From: Phellopilus nigrolimitatus
Taxonomy: Eukaryota > Basidiomycota > Agaricomycetes > Hymenochaetales > Hymenochaetaceae
Length of the DNA: 64,000 bases
Direction: 5' to 3'
Assembly (NCBI GenBank): GCA_021029095.1
Contig: JAJOHG010000006.1
Span: 868,001-932,000 of the forward strand
Below are positions 25,987 to 39,003 of the stretch, in pieces. The notes under the pieces are model-generated. The model was not told the DNA's origin, did not search any database, and was given only the letters and a program-made list of their open reading frames with translations. The stretch's first letter is position 1, and each line of letters begins with the position of its first letter. The translations under genes were made by a program, and so were the position numbers.

Positions 25987-26183
25987 GGTGAACAAGACGA
26001 AACAACGACTCGACAATACGCGGCATTCCAATTTCGGAGCGATCGGCATTACGCACATGGAAGTGCTGATTCTTTGACTAGAATTGACTCACTGCATTCA
26101 CGATGCATGTATTTTCTTTCCAGCCTTGTCCTTACGACTCATACAATTTGCTCGTTCTCCGCCCGCCTAGGTGATCTAAACCG

Positions 26184-28800
26184 ATGTGTATGCTGTGCGT
26201 ATTCGAAGCTCTATGTCTGTCTACGGCCCATCTGAGATCGCCTTAGGTCTGATCCGTCGGTCAAGTATAAACCGTATACACCTTTGAAACTCATCGACCG
26301 ACAATGGCCTTCAAAAACTCTGGACAAGGTCCCAATATGGCTTTCGACTGATTTACGAGATGGGAATCAGGCTCTTGCGACCCCGATGACAGTCGAGCAA
26401 AAGAGGTTTTTCTTCGACTGTTTGCTCAAATGCGGTTTCAAGGAGATCGAGATTTCGTACCCTGCAGCGAGCGACACCGACTTCGGTTTCACGAGAGGGC
26501 TGATTGAGCAGGAAAAGATCCCCGATGATGTATGGATACAGGTGTGAAATTGTCTAATTTTCTTTTGTATGCTATACGCTAAGAGCTTCTCAGGTGCTCA
26601 CTCCGGCTCGGGAAGACCTCATTAGACGAACTCTTGAAGCAGTTGCCGGCGCAAAGCATGTCATCATCCATATGTACAACGCGACGTGTCGTATGTTCCG
26701 CGAGGTCGTGTTCAAAAACTCGAAAGAGGAGACCGTAGCGCTTGCCGTCAAACATACCAAACTCATCGCTCAGTTGACCGACGAGTACTCCCAAAAATAC
26801 GGGACAAATTTCAAGTACGAGTACAGTCCAGAAACATTTACGCAGACAGAACCCGAATTTGCTCTGGAGATCTGTGAGGCTGTCAAAACCGCATGGGGTA
26901 AAGCTGGCTGTGGGGAAGATCGCATCATCTTCAACCTACCAGCGACTGTCGAAATCGCTCCTCCCAATCACTATGCCGACCAGGTAACTAAAGCATCAAT
27001 CCCTTTTTTCCTTACAGTTTTTTGACACATTTTTTAGATCGAAAACTTCTGCCGGCACATTTCAGAGCGAGAAAAGATCATCGTTAGCTTACATCCCCAT
27101 AATGATCGAGGTGGGCATTATATTTATGCTAAATATATGCACTGGACTAAAAAGTTCAAGGAACTGCCATTGCTGCTGCCGAGCTTGCATGCATGGCTGG
27201 TGCTGACCGCGTCGAGGGCTGTATATTTGGAAATGGAGAACGTACCGGAAACGTTGACCTTGTCAATCTCGCCTTGAACCTTTACACGCAAGGAATCCAT
27301 CCGAAACTGGACTTCAGCGACATTCAGGCATGCATCGACATTGTGAACCAGTGCAATGATCTTCCTATCCACCCGCGACATCCGTATGCTGGCGAACTCG
27401 TCTTCACCGCGTTCTCCGGGTCACACCAAGATGCGATCAAAAAGGGCTTCGAGGCGCAGGCCAGGAGGCACGACGAGGCACGTGCGAAGGGGGAGCCGCT
27501 CATCTGGGACATGCCTTACCTCCCTATCGACCCGCTTGACATCGGTTGCGATTATGAGGCGGTCATCCGTGTTAATTCGCAGTCTGGGAAAGGAGGTATC
27601 GCGTATCTTATCAAAACGCATTTGGGCCTCGACATGCCCCGCAGAATGCAGGTCGTGTTCTATAAGGTTATCCAGGATATATCGGACCGCGAGGCGAGGG
27701 AGATGACCGTAGACGATATCACCACCGCCTTCCGCACATCATATCATCTTGGTGGGCCCAAATACGATGGGCGCCTTGCTCTTCGTTCGTTTAAGATCTC
27801 GGACGAGTCAGTGGCGGATCCCATAGACCAAACTCCGTACGAAGATGATGAAGCCCCCGATGAGCGACGCCATTTCGATGGCACCATCTCTGTCGACGGA
27901 GTCTTACGAGTCATACATGGGGATGGCAATGGCCCACTGTCGGCTCTTCTTGATGCTTTGAAGACGCATCTCGACATTGATTTTTCCATTCATGAATATG
28001 TCGAGCATACCATAGGCGACGGTCAGAATGCCAAGGCGGCGTCATACGTAGAGATCGTTGACGCTAAGCGTGAACCCGGCCAGCGGCAGGAAGGTTGGTG
28101 GGGCGCAGGTCTTGACACGGATATTGCCGGCTCCGGCCTGCGCGCAGTCGTCAGCGCGGTCAATAACGCCATTAGCAACCGCAAACTACCCGAGCTCAAG
28201 CTGACCGTTGGCTTCAACGTGCGTTCGGGGCAAGCGGACGTCGCCTCTGTAATTCTCAACACGCTCCAGCTCGGTCTCCCAAGGCGCCTGCAGCTGCACT
28301 TCTTCGAAATTGTGCAGCGTGCGTCGCCAGATGGCGTAATCGGGTACGATGCGCTTACGGCGCTCTTTAAGAAAACGTATGGCTTCACGATGCGCGATCT
28401 CCCGCTGCTACTGCAAAAATTCACGATGGAGCACCTGGGTGAAGGCGAGGTGCGTGCGATCAACGCATTGATGTTCATAAATGGGCAGGAGACGCTTGCT
28501 ACGGGCGAAGGCAATGGGCCTCTGTCCGCTGTCCTGGCTGCGTTGGCGCCATATCACGATGGTACCTTGACTGTTCGCGAATACTCGGAGCATTCAATTG
28601 GCGTAGGGGCTGGTGTGAAAGCCGCCTCGTATGTGGAGCTGGTGCACACAACAAGTGTGGACGGGTTGTCGAAGAGGGCAACCTGCTGGGGTGCTGACAT
28701 CGACGAGGACATCAGTATGTCTGGCGTGAAAGCATTGTTGAATGCAGTGGCATTGCACGTACCTCTTCGAATTAAAAATCCGAATAGGTCAGCAGCGTAG
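26184..28800 (+). CDS. LEU4: 2-isopropylmalate synthase with duplicated C-terminal regulatory module
   Basis: First committed step of leucine synthesis: acetyl-CoA plus 2-ketoisovalerate to 2-isopropylmalate. Exons: 26184-26194 (tiny, MCML), 26247-26541, 26594-26983, 27038-27110 and 27161-28800, giving 802 residues; yeast Leu4 has 619. N-terminus [15 protein letters not shown] has no obvious mitochondrial signal. TIM barrel: [13 protein letters not shown] (metal Asp and substrate Arg), [25 protein letters not shown] (metal His pair) and [16 protein letters not shown]. Linker: [13 protein letters not shown]. The leucine-sensing domain follows ([34 protein letters not shown]). It is then followed by a second linker-like segment and a second regulatory domain ([33 protein letters not shown]). 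Stop TAG 28798-28800. The large last exon holds both copies uninterrupted, so the duplication is not a splicing artefact. Confidence 0.96.
27571..28185 (+). repeat. LEU4 linker plus regulatory domain, copy 1
   Basis: Encodes the segment from [20 protein letters not shown] through [13 protein letters not shown] to [33 protein letters not shown] and [18 protein letters not shown]. This is the normal LeuA-dimer arrangement of fungal isopropylmalate synthases. Confidence 0.85.
28210..28765 (+). repeat. LEU4 linker plus regulatory domain, copy 2 (diverged)
   Basis: Encodes a second colinear series: [66 protein letters not shown] and [18 protein letters not shown]. Each element aligns in order with copy 1, but at low-to-moderate identity, so this is an old duplication at protein level rather than a recent DNA repeat. 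Confidence 0.82.
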
Positions 28801-29016
28801 CAGTGGATTAAGCAGATGGTCTGATAATAATAAAATCCAACTCTCTTCCCTCTTACATCAATTCCTGTCAGTGTCGACCACAACAATGAAATGCAAATTC
28901 AATATCCAATACCCATAAGCAAAATAGCCAGACTACAACACAATACTAAACAAATTTCAACAAGTTATTCCAAGAAAAAAATCCCTGAGAACGGTGCTCC
29001 AAAGTGCTTATCCAAA

Positions 29017-32000
29017 TCAGAGTTCAGAAAGTGAGCAGCCGTGAGCTGGTAGTTGTCTCATATTGACTTCATACTCTTCCGTTCGTTGCCTCTTCCGAGG
29101 ATGCTCATTCGTCTCTTCTCCAGGCTCTGTGCGACCCCCTTCGCCTTCATCAACATCAATGGGAATATCATCATCACCTTCGTCGATGCGATATACTCTT
29201 ATGACTCGATGTTTCTTAGGGAAGTTGCGCATTGCTTGTGCGTTCGCCTTCTCTTGTTCCGTAACTCGCTCCGTAACGCGGCAGACTTCGACATTGATCC
29301 CCGCTTGGAGAAGCACATCGATCCATACCTGTCGAAGCATTGATGTCAATTTCAAGGACAGCTTTGTTGATAGTCGGAGATGAGAATACCTTCTGGTTTT
29401 CAGATAGGTTATCTCCCGGCCCTTTGACCTCAACGAATTTCGCTAATCTGTCTCTCATGCGCCAGACAATGAGGTCCGGGATACCACTGTGGCGTCCGCC
29501 GTAGTCTTCGCAAAAGAGCCTACAGACTACGGACAGGCCTACACCACCGATGCACTTAAAATAACATTAAAGATCAAACAACGGTGAAGAATGATAAGAG
29601 CTTACAGTGGCAATTTCCACAAGGTCTTGCTTCTTGTAATCGTTCCATCGCACCCCGACACACATTGTGTTATTCTCCCTGTACTTATCGTCCGTCGCTC
29701 CTAGTATTTCGGGAGCCTTCCCATTCTTAATCTCCAGCAGACGCTCCTCGATCGCGTCTTTACGTGCGAAGAAGAAACATTCCGATGCGATATCGAGAGG
29801 AGCAGACTGATAGGGCGTCTCGAAAGCACCCGGTACGGAGGAGAACAAAATATCCCAAAAAAGAAGACCCCAGATGGTGGAAACGATGCTGGCCTCAGAG
29901 TGAAAGCTAGTGTGATCACAAAAATGCTCAGCCTTATACACTCAACACATGTAAGTAGGAAGCGTACCCCTTGTAATCATCAAGTTCATAGTGGTGAAGG
30001 ACCAATGTCTCAACATTGACTTCCTCCCCGCACTTCCCGTACCATAAAGACTTCCCAGTCCACTTCTCTTTCTGTCTCTCTTTCTGCAACAAAACAAATT
30101 AATCCCAAATCACTGTACTGTTAGGATTATTTGCCTCACTTTTGCTTGATCGAGGTGTTTTCTCACAGCCTCCTCTCCTTGAATTTGTACGGATACAGGG
30201 ACCGCAGCTTTGTTCGCGACCTTCTCTATCTTACCAAGAGCGCTGCGCTGTCGAACGCGCTCTCCTGTAATTTTCGTCTCCACTGCCTTTTGAAGCTTAC
30301 CCACACAATCGTGCCGTTTTTTCAAGGGCACCCTTAATCGCTTTTCTAGGCGCGATAACCGGTGTTCCAAAGCCTGTCTACTGACTGCACCCCAAGTTAG
30401 GGCATTGTCAATGACCTCAAGCAAACAGTGCAACATACCGATATGTGTATCATCATCATGGAGCCCTCGAATGACGATGTCCATTGCTTCTTCAAGGAAT
30501 TTCTTCTGCTCGTCTTTGGAAGGTGATAGCAATTCTCCGTTGACCTCGCGCTTTAGTCGCGGGAGATGGTGCATAAGGACGAGTGCCCAACGATCATACC
30601 ACGCTCCGCGCTTTCCCCGGCGCCAACGCCTCTGAGCCAAAAGCTCCCGAAGGAGCTCTAATTCACGATCGAAATTCTTCAGCTTGCCGTACGCGGTAGC
30701 ACCTTCAAATGGTTTGCGTGGAGATGAATATGTGAAAGGTTTTCAGAGATAGAGATGGTAGACGAACCTTTATAAACAATCCGTGTTAAGATGTATCCTT
30801 CGTCGAAGCGCTCAAGCCCATGTGGACGCGCATCCAGCTCTCCACGCTGCTCAACCAACTCTTGCCAGCGTGGATACACACGTTCAAAAACGCTTACGAT
30901 ATATCGCGCGTTTGCAATGGTCTGCGACTCCTTTACGTTGGCCTCCGGAGGTTCATCGTCCACTTCGACTTTTGCAAGCACGCTCACGCTGCGGTTCCTC
31001 GCTTGTATCATGCGCATATCCGGCTGATTCTCCTTCCCTCCGTCGTTGATATCCGTAGGTGAACTGGCTCGGCCTCTGAGAGTATGCGGAGGTGGGGCGT
31101 TCAATGTCGCATCCTTCTCGCGACCATTCGCCCAGGCATCGATGTGTTCCTGCGCGAGTTCAACGTCAATGTTCCCCTCGAGCATCAAGTCAACAGCAGC
31201 CTCCATGCGTAGTGCTTCCTCGTACGCGACGAGTGCCTCCCGCGAAGTAAAAATTTCGGGGGTGCGAACATATGTATAAAGTGGATAATATCGCTTGCGG
31301 CATCGTCTGAGGAGAGCAGGCGTTAGGAGAGATGTAGGATGCTCAGTCCTGAGTATAACAGAAGTAAGGATCGACAACATGTTAAGCAAGACGTGATTAC
31401 GCACGAACGAAAATAAATGATGTGCAATCGATGGAATAAAGCGTTAATGGCGTCGTTCACCCGTATACATTTCTCTGTGGATTGTTAAGCCATGAAGATC
31501 TTCATGGGAAATCTGTGTCTTACTCAGTATTTTCAAAACCATGCCTCTCAACACCTCCATCTGCAATTTTGATCTATTTTTGGGTGCGAAAGAAAGTAGA
31601 GCCTGCTTGAGATGAACAGACTTCGAGTCCTTTCCAGACTTCTTCGATCTCGAAGTGGCGGATGATGCAAAGCCGCCGAGGGTTGTCTGAGAAGATGAGG
31701 ACGCGAGTAAAGCATCTATAAGAGCATTCCGCTACCACGAGCAACAGATGGCATGTCAAATTATATGCGAATACAATAATTATGGGAACATACCGTCGTT
31801 AATGCAGTTGAGAGCTTTAATGTTCGTGCTAAACCTTTAAGCTCTTCAACGGTCAAACATTTCAGAAGCTCGGATACGGGAGCGATAGATTCGTCTTCAG
31901 CATAAAAATCGAATACCCCTCTATGATTCCTAGCCATAGAACCCAATTCATTGTCATTCGATTTCATTTTTGATGCAGCAAACGATAGCTCAAAGGCATC

Positions 32001-32672
32001 CGTGGATTGTGAAGAGGAGCTTGCTTTGGGTAACGAGATTGAGTTTATACGTTCTTGTTCTTCGTCATCCGATATGAGGTCGATTATTTCTGTGTCTCTT
32101 GAAGATGCATCGGACACGATTGCTGAATCCTGCGAGGACTTAGACGAAGCAGTCGTCGAAGCACTGAGGCTGGAGCCCAAGGTACCGCAAAGCTCCTTCA
32201 TAGCTTCGATGATGCCCTCGGTACCGAGCTCGGAAACATACTTGAGTTGATCGAGACGATACCACTTGCCAGTCTTACGAACGAGGAGACGAGCAAGGAG
32301 ATATCTCGCCTTGTCTTCAGTAGTAATGAGCTCTTCGGTAACTTATACGAGCAAAACTCAACATACACGACAGAGTGCTATACGTTGTAAAGAACGCCAG
32401 TTCATCCTCGGAAAAAAGAAACGATTCCTTGTCGAGCACAGTCTTGACCATAGCTGAGCCACATATATAGTTTGCAACATATCCCAGCTTTACGATTAAA
32501 GAGACGTACCTTCGACCAGCGAAACGTACATTGACTCCCTTGCTTTCCCCTTTCCTTTGGGATCTGACTCGTCTCGATCCTCTTCTATTGGCAATTCATC
32601 CTCGAATCCAACATCATCCTCTTCTTCAGTGCTTGGTGCACACCAGAATATAAAATTGTCTGCAGTTGACAT
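29017..32672 (-). CDS. FAN1: FAN1-type structure-specific nuclease (VRR-NUC)
   Basis: Nuclease for interstrand crosslink repair in the nucleus. The ATG at 32672 (MSTADNFIFWC) is the best start seen but is not certain. N-terminal exons give RESMYVSLVEG and KWYRLDQL-KYVSELGTEGIIEAMKEL. A SAP-like helix pair follows (ELLKCLTVEELKGLARTLKL), then the TPR-rich middle (RRCRKRYYPLYTYVRTPEIF, REALVAYEEALRMEAAVDLM, RRWRRGKRGAWYDRWALVL). The VRR-NUC domain begins with GLLFWDILFSSVPGAFETPY. Catalytic residues lie in GRHSGIPDLIVW (Asp) and FVEVKGPGD (E-x-K), followed by LSENQKVWIDVLLQAGINVE. The C-terminal tail has a basic patch (RKRQRTEEYEV). A canonical fungal FAN1, with about ten short introns. Head-to-head with the METTL25-like gene. 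Confidence 0.93.
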
Positions 32673-33004
32673 TGAATCTTGAAAATGTCCACGGAGCGGT
32701 CCTATTGTATGAGTCACGCAAAGGCTATGAAGCAGCGGTTAAGTTATTTGCCAAGAGTTTCAGGACACCTGCCAGAGTTAAGGAGATTGTATATTGAGGT
32801 CTCTCAGTAGTGTCGGTAGCGGTAGTCGCATCACACTGACAGACTTGAGCAAACGCAGGAGACGATAGAAAGCAAAAAAGAAGACTCCCACTGCTTGAGA
32901 CACAACAAACTGTGCTCTTGTGACAGGCGCGACACATATTAGGTGACATGCGCGTTTTTGGTGTCACCATATGAGAATTCGATTTGATCAGACGCAACGA
33001 CGAA
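32673..33004. promoter_or_regulatory. Divergent promoter region FAN1 / METTL25-like
   Basis: 332 bases between the two start codons. The longest minus-strand frame through it (32725-33297) has no ATG-led domain, and most of it would be antisense to the methyltransferase exon 1. I see no further exon. If the FAN1 start lies further upstream the true promoter is shorter. Confidence 0.4.
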
Positions 33005-34926
33005 ATGTCTGTCGAGGCTGAATCACAGGTATCTCGCCTCCTCGAATTTTTATCGCATCCGCTAGTATCATCGATTTTCCGCACGCATCCAAATGACCTA
33101 TGCTCCCGCCTTCCCTTACGTCTTGTCAAAGAGAAACCGGGAGAGTTAGAATTGGTACCTGGACCTGACGAATGGCGCTCGTGGTGGGGATGGGCGGGAG
33201 AATGTGCAGACCGCTGGAAAACACTTGTCAAAATGAGCGAGGAAGTATGTTCCTTTGGAAGGAGCTTCAATACCGGCATTGATGCAACTTCAAGCACGAT
33301 AGCTCCTTCTCAAACCGATATCTCGGAGGAGCTCTGCAACCTGATCTCCGACGCTGGCTGTCTCTCCCTCCCTCGATACTCGGAGATCATGCCGTTATTT
33401 GAGGCTGATCAACTCCTCAAGTCTGCGGATGCTGAATACCGATGTCCTGGTCTAAGCTTTTCTCCGCTTGGGATGTCTCCTAAGAAATACCACGAGGTTT
33501 CCCGCATGACAACATACGTGCTTGAACTAATGGAAAGAGTTTCTGGATCTACTGGTATAAGTGTACAACACATTGTAGATATTGGAGCAGGGCAGGTCAG
33601 CTATATGGTTACAGGCAATAATTTTAGTATTCTGATAGTACTCTTATTGACAGGGATATCTATCGAGGTCGTTATGTGGGTCTCATTCTTTCATTGTCTC
33701 GGAAGTTATAACGAGCGTTTTACATCCAGGCTCTTCGCTTAAAGCACACGTTCTTGCCCTAGACTCATCGCCACACCAGACCGAAGTCGCTGCGCGCCGT
33801 TTCCAACAAACGGATGCGGCGTCTTCCGAGCGCAAAGAGAAAGGAAAAGGCACCTCAAGCAAACGTTCTGATCCTACTACCATCTCAGACTCAACATCTG
33901 TATCGGGTGGCTCACTTAATTTCCGGACCATGTGGCTTGGCGAAGAGACAACATTTCAAAATCATCCAGGAAAGTGCAGATTTTAGCACGAAGTCGGGAT
34001 ACATGGTAGCTGACCTGGAGCAGACTATCGGTGACTGGCTATCTGACTGCGGAACCGAGGAAGAACGTAATGCAGCAAATGATCTTGGCAGACCGACGCC
34101 TATTATACTCGTAGCTTTGCATGCTTGCGGGTCGCTTACGCCCACCATTTTTCGGAAGCTATTTGATTTACGGCAGGAGAAATACTCTGGCAGCGGGAAT
34201 AAAACGTTTAAACCCCGGCCGTGGTTTGTGGCTGCCGCTGTTATTGTGGGTTGCTGTTATAACCTCATAGAAAAGGACGGTGTGTGCAACAAGAAACTTT
34301 TTGTTATTTTATCTCACCGTCGAGTAGATCTTCACCTATCAAGTTTTGTCAAGACACAAATAAAGGAACAACATATCTCATTCACTCTAACCCCGAGTCA
34401 TCTTCAGTTGGCAGCTCAAGTCCCTTCCCAGTGGCTGCGGACACCGGAAAAGACTTCTGCGACGGAGCTCGCCGTGAAGAAGGTGCTCTACAGAGCGCTG
34501 GTCACGCCATGTTTACAACAAGCCATGGATTCTCGATCGGAGACAGGTCCTGCATTGCCAAGATTGGGCAAGTTCAACAGCAAGGCATACGAAAGTTTTG
34601 GTGTTTTCTTGCACTACGCAAGCCAAAAGATAGGGGTTGACTTTGTTGGACAGTATACTGAAGACAATTCTGATTTAGAGACTGTTTGTTCGACTCCTCT
34701 CGCGAGACGCATAGAGACAATACACGCGATGCGCTGCCTTCTTGGGCCACCTGTAGAGAGCCTCATCATTCTCGATAGACTTTTATGGATACAAGAAAGT
34801 CTTCGAGAAGAAGCTAATTCATATCCGATGGGCGTACAACTGGTGAACCTCTTTGATCAGGGTGTAGATAGTGGGAGAAATATCGGAATAGTGTTATATC
34901 CGCAAGGTAATTCGTGCCAAAGCTAA
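33005..34926 (+). CDS. METTL25/RRNAD1-family methyltransferase-like protein
   Basis: Predicted SAM-dependent methyltransferase. ATG 33005 (MSVEAESQVSRLL). Signature MSPKKYHEV followed by motif I IVDIGAGQ/GYLSRSLC, split by an intron. After that, LKAHVLALDSSPHQTEVAARRF (motif II acidic position), then a Ser/Lys-rich insert, ILVALHACGSLTPTIFRKLF and CCYNLIEKDDLHLSSF, then the downstream helical part LAAQVPSQW. Introns I could place: 33597-33653, 33675-33728 (phase 1), 33898-33970 and one at about 34281-34326. Ends with TAA at 34926. Human METTL25B/RRNAD1 has the same order of motifs; substrate in fungi is unknown. The 33898-33970 intron is the least certain border. Confidence 0.85.
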
Positions 34927-35310
34927 GTACGCTCTCGCCACGTCTGTATCAAGATCATATTTTATTGGATAGCTCGGTAGAATAACTAAGGGTGACACAA
35001 CGCCCAGTCGGTATAAAAATCATCTAGGATTCAGTCTGGGAGGAAAGGGAGGCATCGCTACGGCGATTCCCTTATCGAGACGGACCGTCTGAATTTTGTC
35101 GCGGGACGAATTTATAGGCGGATAGTAGATGCGACGGATTACGTTCCAAAGAATGCCTTGGACACGAAAGTCACAACGTCCTCGCTGATAAGTTCTGACG
35201 ACCAGCCCGAGTACGGGAGCTGTCGCAACCATGCGCGTGACAGGGTGACGCGCTGATTGTTGACTCCACCGGTCGAGTAACACAGCAGACGGCGTAAAGC
35301 ACATAAAACA
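34927..35310. other. Intergenic between convergent METTL25-like and UPF1 genes
   Basis: 384 bases containing both 3' untranslated regions. Minus-strand open frames here (35020-35304) have no domain and no splice link to UPF1, whose stop codon is at 35311. Nothing else is recognised. Confidence 0.4.
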
Positions 35311-38300
35311 CTAAAAGACGGTAACACCTGACTGTGTACCAGTGTATTGGGACTTCATATCGTCCAAATCGGCCGCGTCGTCTTGACTCTTGTAATCGAA
35401 CTGAGAGAAGCTGCCCATGTCAGACACACCTGCCACCGACGACAGAGAGCCGCGCCGGCGGAGACGGTCCGACTGGGAGTACGCTATGCTGCTGGCGCGC
35501 TCGGAGGGCGCAGCACCGCCGACGACGCTCCCGGTATCTGCGATGCTACCGGGCCCGACGTCCTGCGAAATGATGGAGCTCGCGTACCCACCGTATGTGC
35601 TGCGCTTCGCCCCGTTCGCAGAACGCTGTATGCCCTGTCCGAAAGGGCCGCTTGTGGCTGCGAACATCGGAAGGCCGGAAGAATACGTCGCTTGTGAACG
35701 AAGAGATTGTACGTCGGATGGAATATAGCCAGAGGGGTCGTGAGTCCTGTAAAAGCTGGCATCAAACCTGCTGGGTGTGCCAGACCGGCTACTGGGACCG
35801 AGGAGGTCACGGGCGTTGACTTCGTGGCGACGGAACTGGTCAAGGGACTTGTTAAGCGCACGCCTCGGCTTGCTAAATTGGATCATGCTAGGCTGCAGAT
35901 TGTTCAATGGTCCTTCAACAAGACAACTCTTCTCCTTGTAATGCGTCAAAAGGTAATGCCAAAGCGGGTGCTACAAAGGAAGAGTTCAGTATGAGTTAAG
36001 CTAACAAAAAAAAATTCTTACCTTGCTCAAAACCTTTGGGTTCCCCAAAATTACGACACCGTATTTTGCGCGTGTCAAAGCGACGTTCAAACGTCGAGGA
36101 TCATTCAAGAATCCGATGCCTTGATGCTCATTGCTCCTAACACAGCTGAGAATAATGTAGTCTTTCTCACGGCCCTGGAACGCGTCGACACTTGTGACTT
36201 CGATCTCTTTGTACAGCTCCTTTTTCAAAGAGCCATTGAACTGCATATAGTTGACGATGTATGACCGCTGGCCTTCGTACGGAGTCACGACGCCGATCTG
36301 CGCTGGAACGACTCCGGATTTGAAAAATTTGGTCACGATCTTCTCAACGTTTGAGGCTTCAGTTCTACAAGAAGTTGGAAACATCAGTGATCAGAACACG
36401 AAGGCAAAGAAGAAATTAACCTGTTGAGAAATGAGGTGCCACTAGATGAGATCTCCTCTTGTCCAAGGTTCTGGTAAAAGAACATGGGGGTGTCCGGTAC
36501 GGGCCAGGGGAAGTCAACGTTTTTCCTAAGACGCTCTGGCGCCGTCACACCGTTCTGCAAAGTTCCCTCATAAAACATATTGGAGGGGAATTCTGATAGG
36601 CATGGGTGCATGCGGTACTGTACTTGCAGACGTATTGGGCGGTTTCCGAGAACGACGAGTCGTTCGAAAAGAGACTGAGTTAAGCCAGCACGGGCGGCTT
36701 TCTTGTTCATGATGACTGGGCCAAGTTGCTAATAACTATTAGGACTTGCTGTCACCGATAGGCACTGAATTTCTTACCTGGTGATCACCCACGAGAACAA
36801 CTTGCTTGCAACCGAGAATAAGGGGGATCATACATTCTGATAATGAATGATTAAAGGTGGTTGTTGTTATTGGACGAAAAGTCACTCACCTGGCTCAGCT
36901 GCTTGCGTAGCCTCGTCAATCAACACTGTCCTGAACTTTAACTTGCTCAATCTCGGGTCACCGCAGCCCACACAGGTCGCACAAATCACATCCGCCACGC
37001 TCAGTATCTCCTTCTCACACTGCCTGATGAGAGTTTTGTACTTGCGCTCGTCATTTGAGCTCAGCTCGCCTTGCTCGTTCTTCAGCAAGATGAGCTTCTG
37101 TAGCTCGACGTTCGTCGTGTTATTCGCAACCTGGCGGTGCAGCGTGAGGAATCCGACGGACGAATCAAGCGCCTCGCGCGACTTCGCCGTCAAGCGCACA
37201 ACTTTCAGGCCCGTCGCGTGAATCTTCTCCGTGAGCTGATCCACGGCGACGTTGGATGGCGCACAGACAAGAACTTGCCCCGGGTTCATTTTAGCGAGGT
37301 GGTAGACGATTGATGCGGACGTCACTGTCTTTCCAGTACCAGGTGGACCCTGTAGATGTGTTGAGTTTATAGCGTAGTTATGTTTCAACTAAACGAGGAA
37401 AACAAACCTGAATAAGACTGAGTGGCTTCTGCAATACGCTTTTAACCGCATACATTTGCGAGTGATTAAGTTCGGGTAGTCCGGGCGCAGAAAATCTCTT
37501 CGGCATCTGCGTCCTAAGGCCCTGCGGTTCCAGCTCATGACCGAGGAGTTTGTGGTACTAGAAGCCGTTTCACAATGTGTACTGAGCAAAAAGAAGTATA
37601 TGCTCACAATGTATCCGCTAACGCTCTTTTCGTCTACTGCAAATGTTTTCATGGCGAGTTGCATCCGGTCGAAGCTCGTTGACTTCCACACGAAGTCAGC
37701 GATAAAATTGTGCGTCAACTCGGTCGGTACACCTTCGCTTTTCCTCAGCTCAAGCCCAATTTCATCAGAGATGTCTGAAGACAGTCAGCACTTTGCGGGT
37801 TATAATATTTTGAACAACTTACTGTTCGGGATCTTGATAACATGACCAACACCCTCCCATGGTTTATGCAACTCTCCTTGATACCTCAACCGCAATTCAT
37901 CGCCAACGGCAAGTCTGACCTCGCCGCTTTCCAGTTTTGGTAGATTAAACCAAGCAACGCGCTTGTGATTGAGACCAAGATCCCAGCGCACTGATATATC
38001 TGTCTGAGTTTGGCTCTCCTTCAGCCGCTTGTCGTAATCTGCTTCGATCTTCACAAGCGGGCCGAATATGTTCTGGTACTGGTATGCGTCCTCGTAGCGC
38101 AGCAGGATGGGCTGCGGTTCGTCGTCGACGCCTGGCTTTTCGAGGTCCTCAAGGGTGGCATGCGCGTTTTCGCGCCACAAGTCCTCGAGACGGTTGATCT
38201 GTGCGAACGAGATCTGACGTGAACGCAGCTGCTCGGCTTCGCTCGGTGGTTTGACCAGCCAAGAGAGGAACGATCGATCGTCAATAAGCGGTGCCCACAA

Positions 38301-39003
38301 CGTAGCATTCCAGGATATGTCTTTGGATATCGCGGCACAGGGTTGACTAATAAGAAATGAAATTACTACGAAGTACACGCGGCCGCAAGTAAACGGGCGC
38401 TTACCGACACAACAGCACAACGACCGTGTCGCTCTTTGCGGGGATGAAGCCAAGCATAAAGACGTTCTTGCTCCCACAGTTGTAGCACTCGGGGGTCGTC
38501 TCTCCTAGAGGACTCTCGGCATGCAGGATAACCTCTTTGTGTTTAGCGCGCACGAGATGGTTGACAATATGGGAAGCAGATGTGTTCCCGCGAGAGTTGC
38601 AAAACCATTTGGAGCATACCAGGCACTTGACTACAGATGACGGGGAATGTATTCCGCAATAGCTAAGATTTATGTTAATACTTATTCAACATATAACTAG
38701 AGTGGAACATCATGCTCACCTGCATGCATGCGGCGGCAACTCCACGGCACTCTCGTCTTTTAGGTCGTCTAAAACACCATCGAGATCCTCGTCAGCAGAA
38801 GGCTTGATGAATGCCTGTTGTTCGACATTGCTACTGCCTGAATGCTTCGAAATAGAAAGACTAGAGAGGCTCTCGAGGTTGGCAGGAAGTCTGTTCTGGG
38901 TATTCGTCGTATAGCCTGATACGATAGACGAGTTGTCGTCTACAACCGGAATTCCACCATAAGAAGATGCAGAATCGTACTGGAAGTTATCAAAGGTGTC
39001 CAT
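35311..39003 (-). CDS. UPF1: UPF1 (NAM7) nonsense-mediated decay RNA helicase
   Basis: Superfamily 1 helicase central to nonsense-mediated mRNA decay. ATG 39003 ([17 protein letters not shown]). The zinc-rich CH domain comes first: [47 protein letters not shown]. The helicase core follows: Q-motif region [10 protein letters not shown], Walker [35 protein letters not shown] box [79 protein letters not shown] and [11 protein letters not shown]. The last exon is a long Ser-rich tail with several SQ/TQ dipeptides ([21 protein letters not shown]). No missing key residue. Stop at 35311. Its own promoter lies in 39004-39537 on the far side. Confidence 0.97.
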
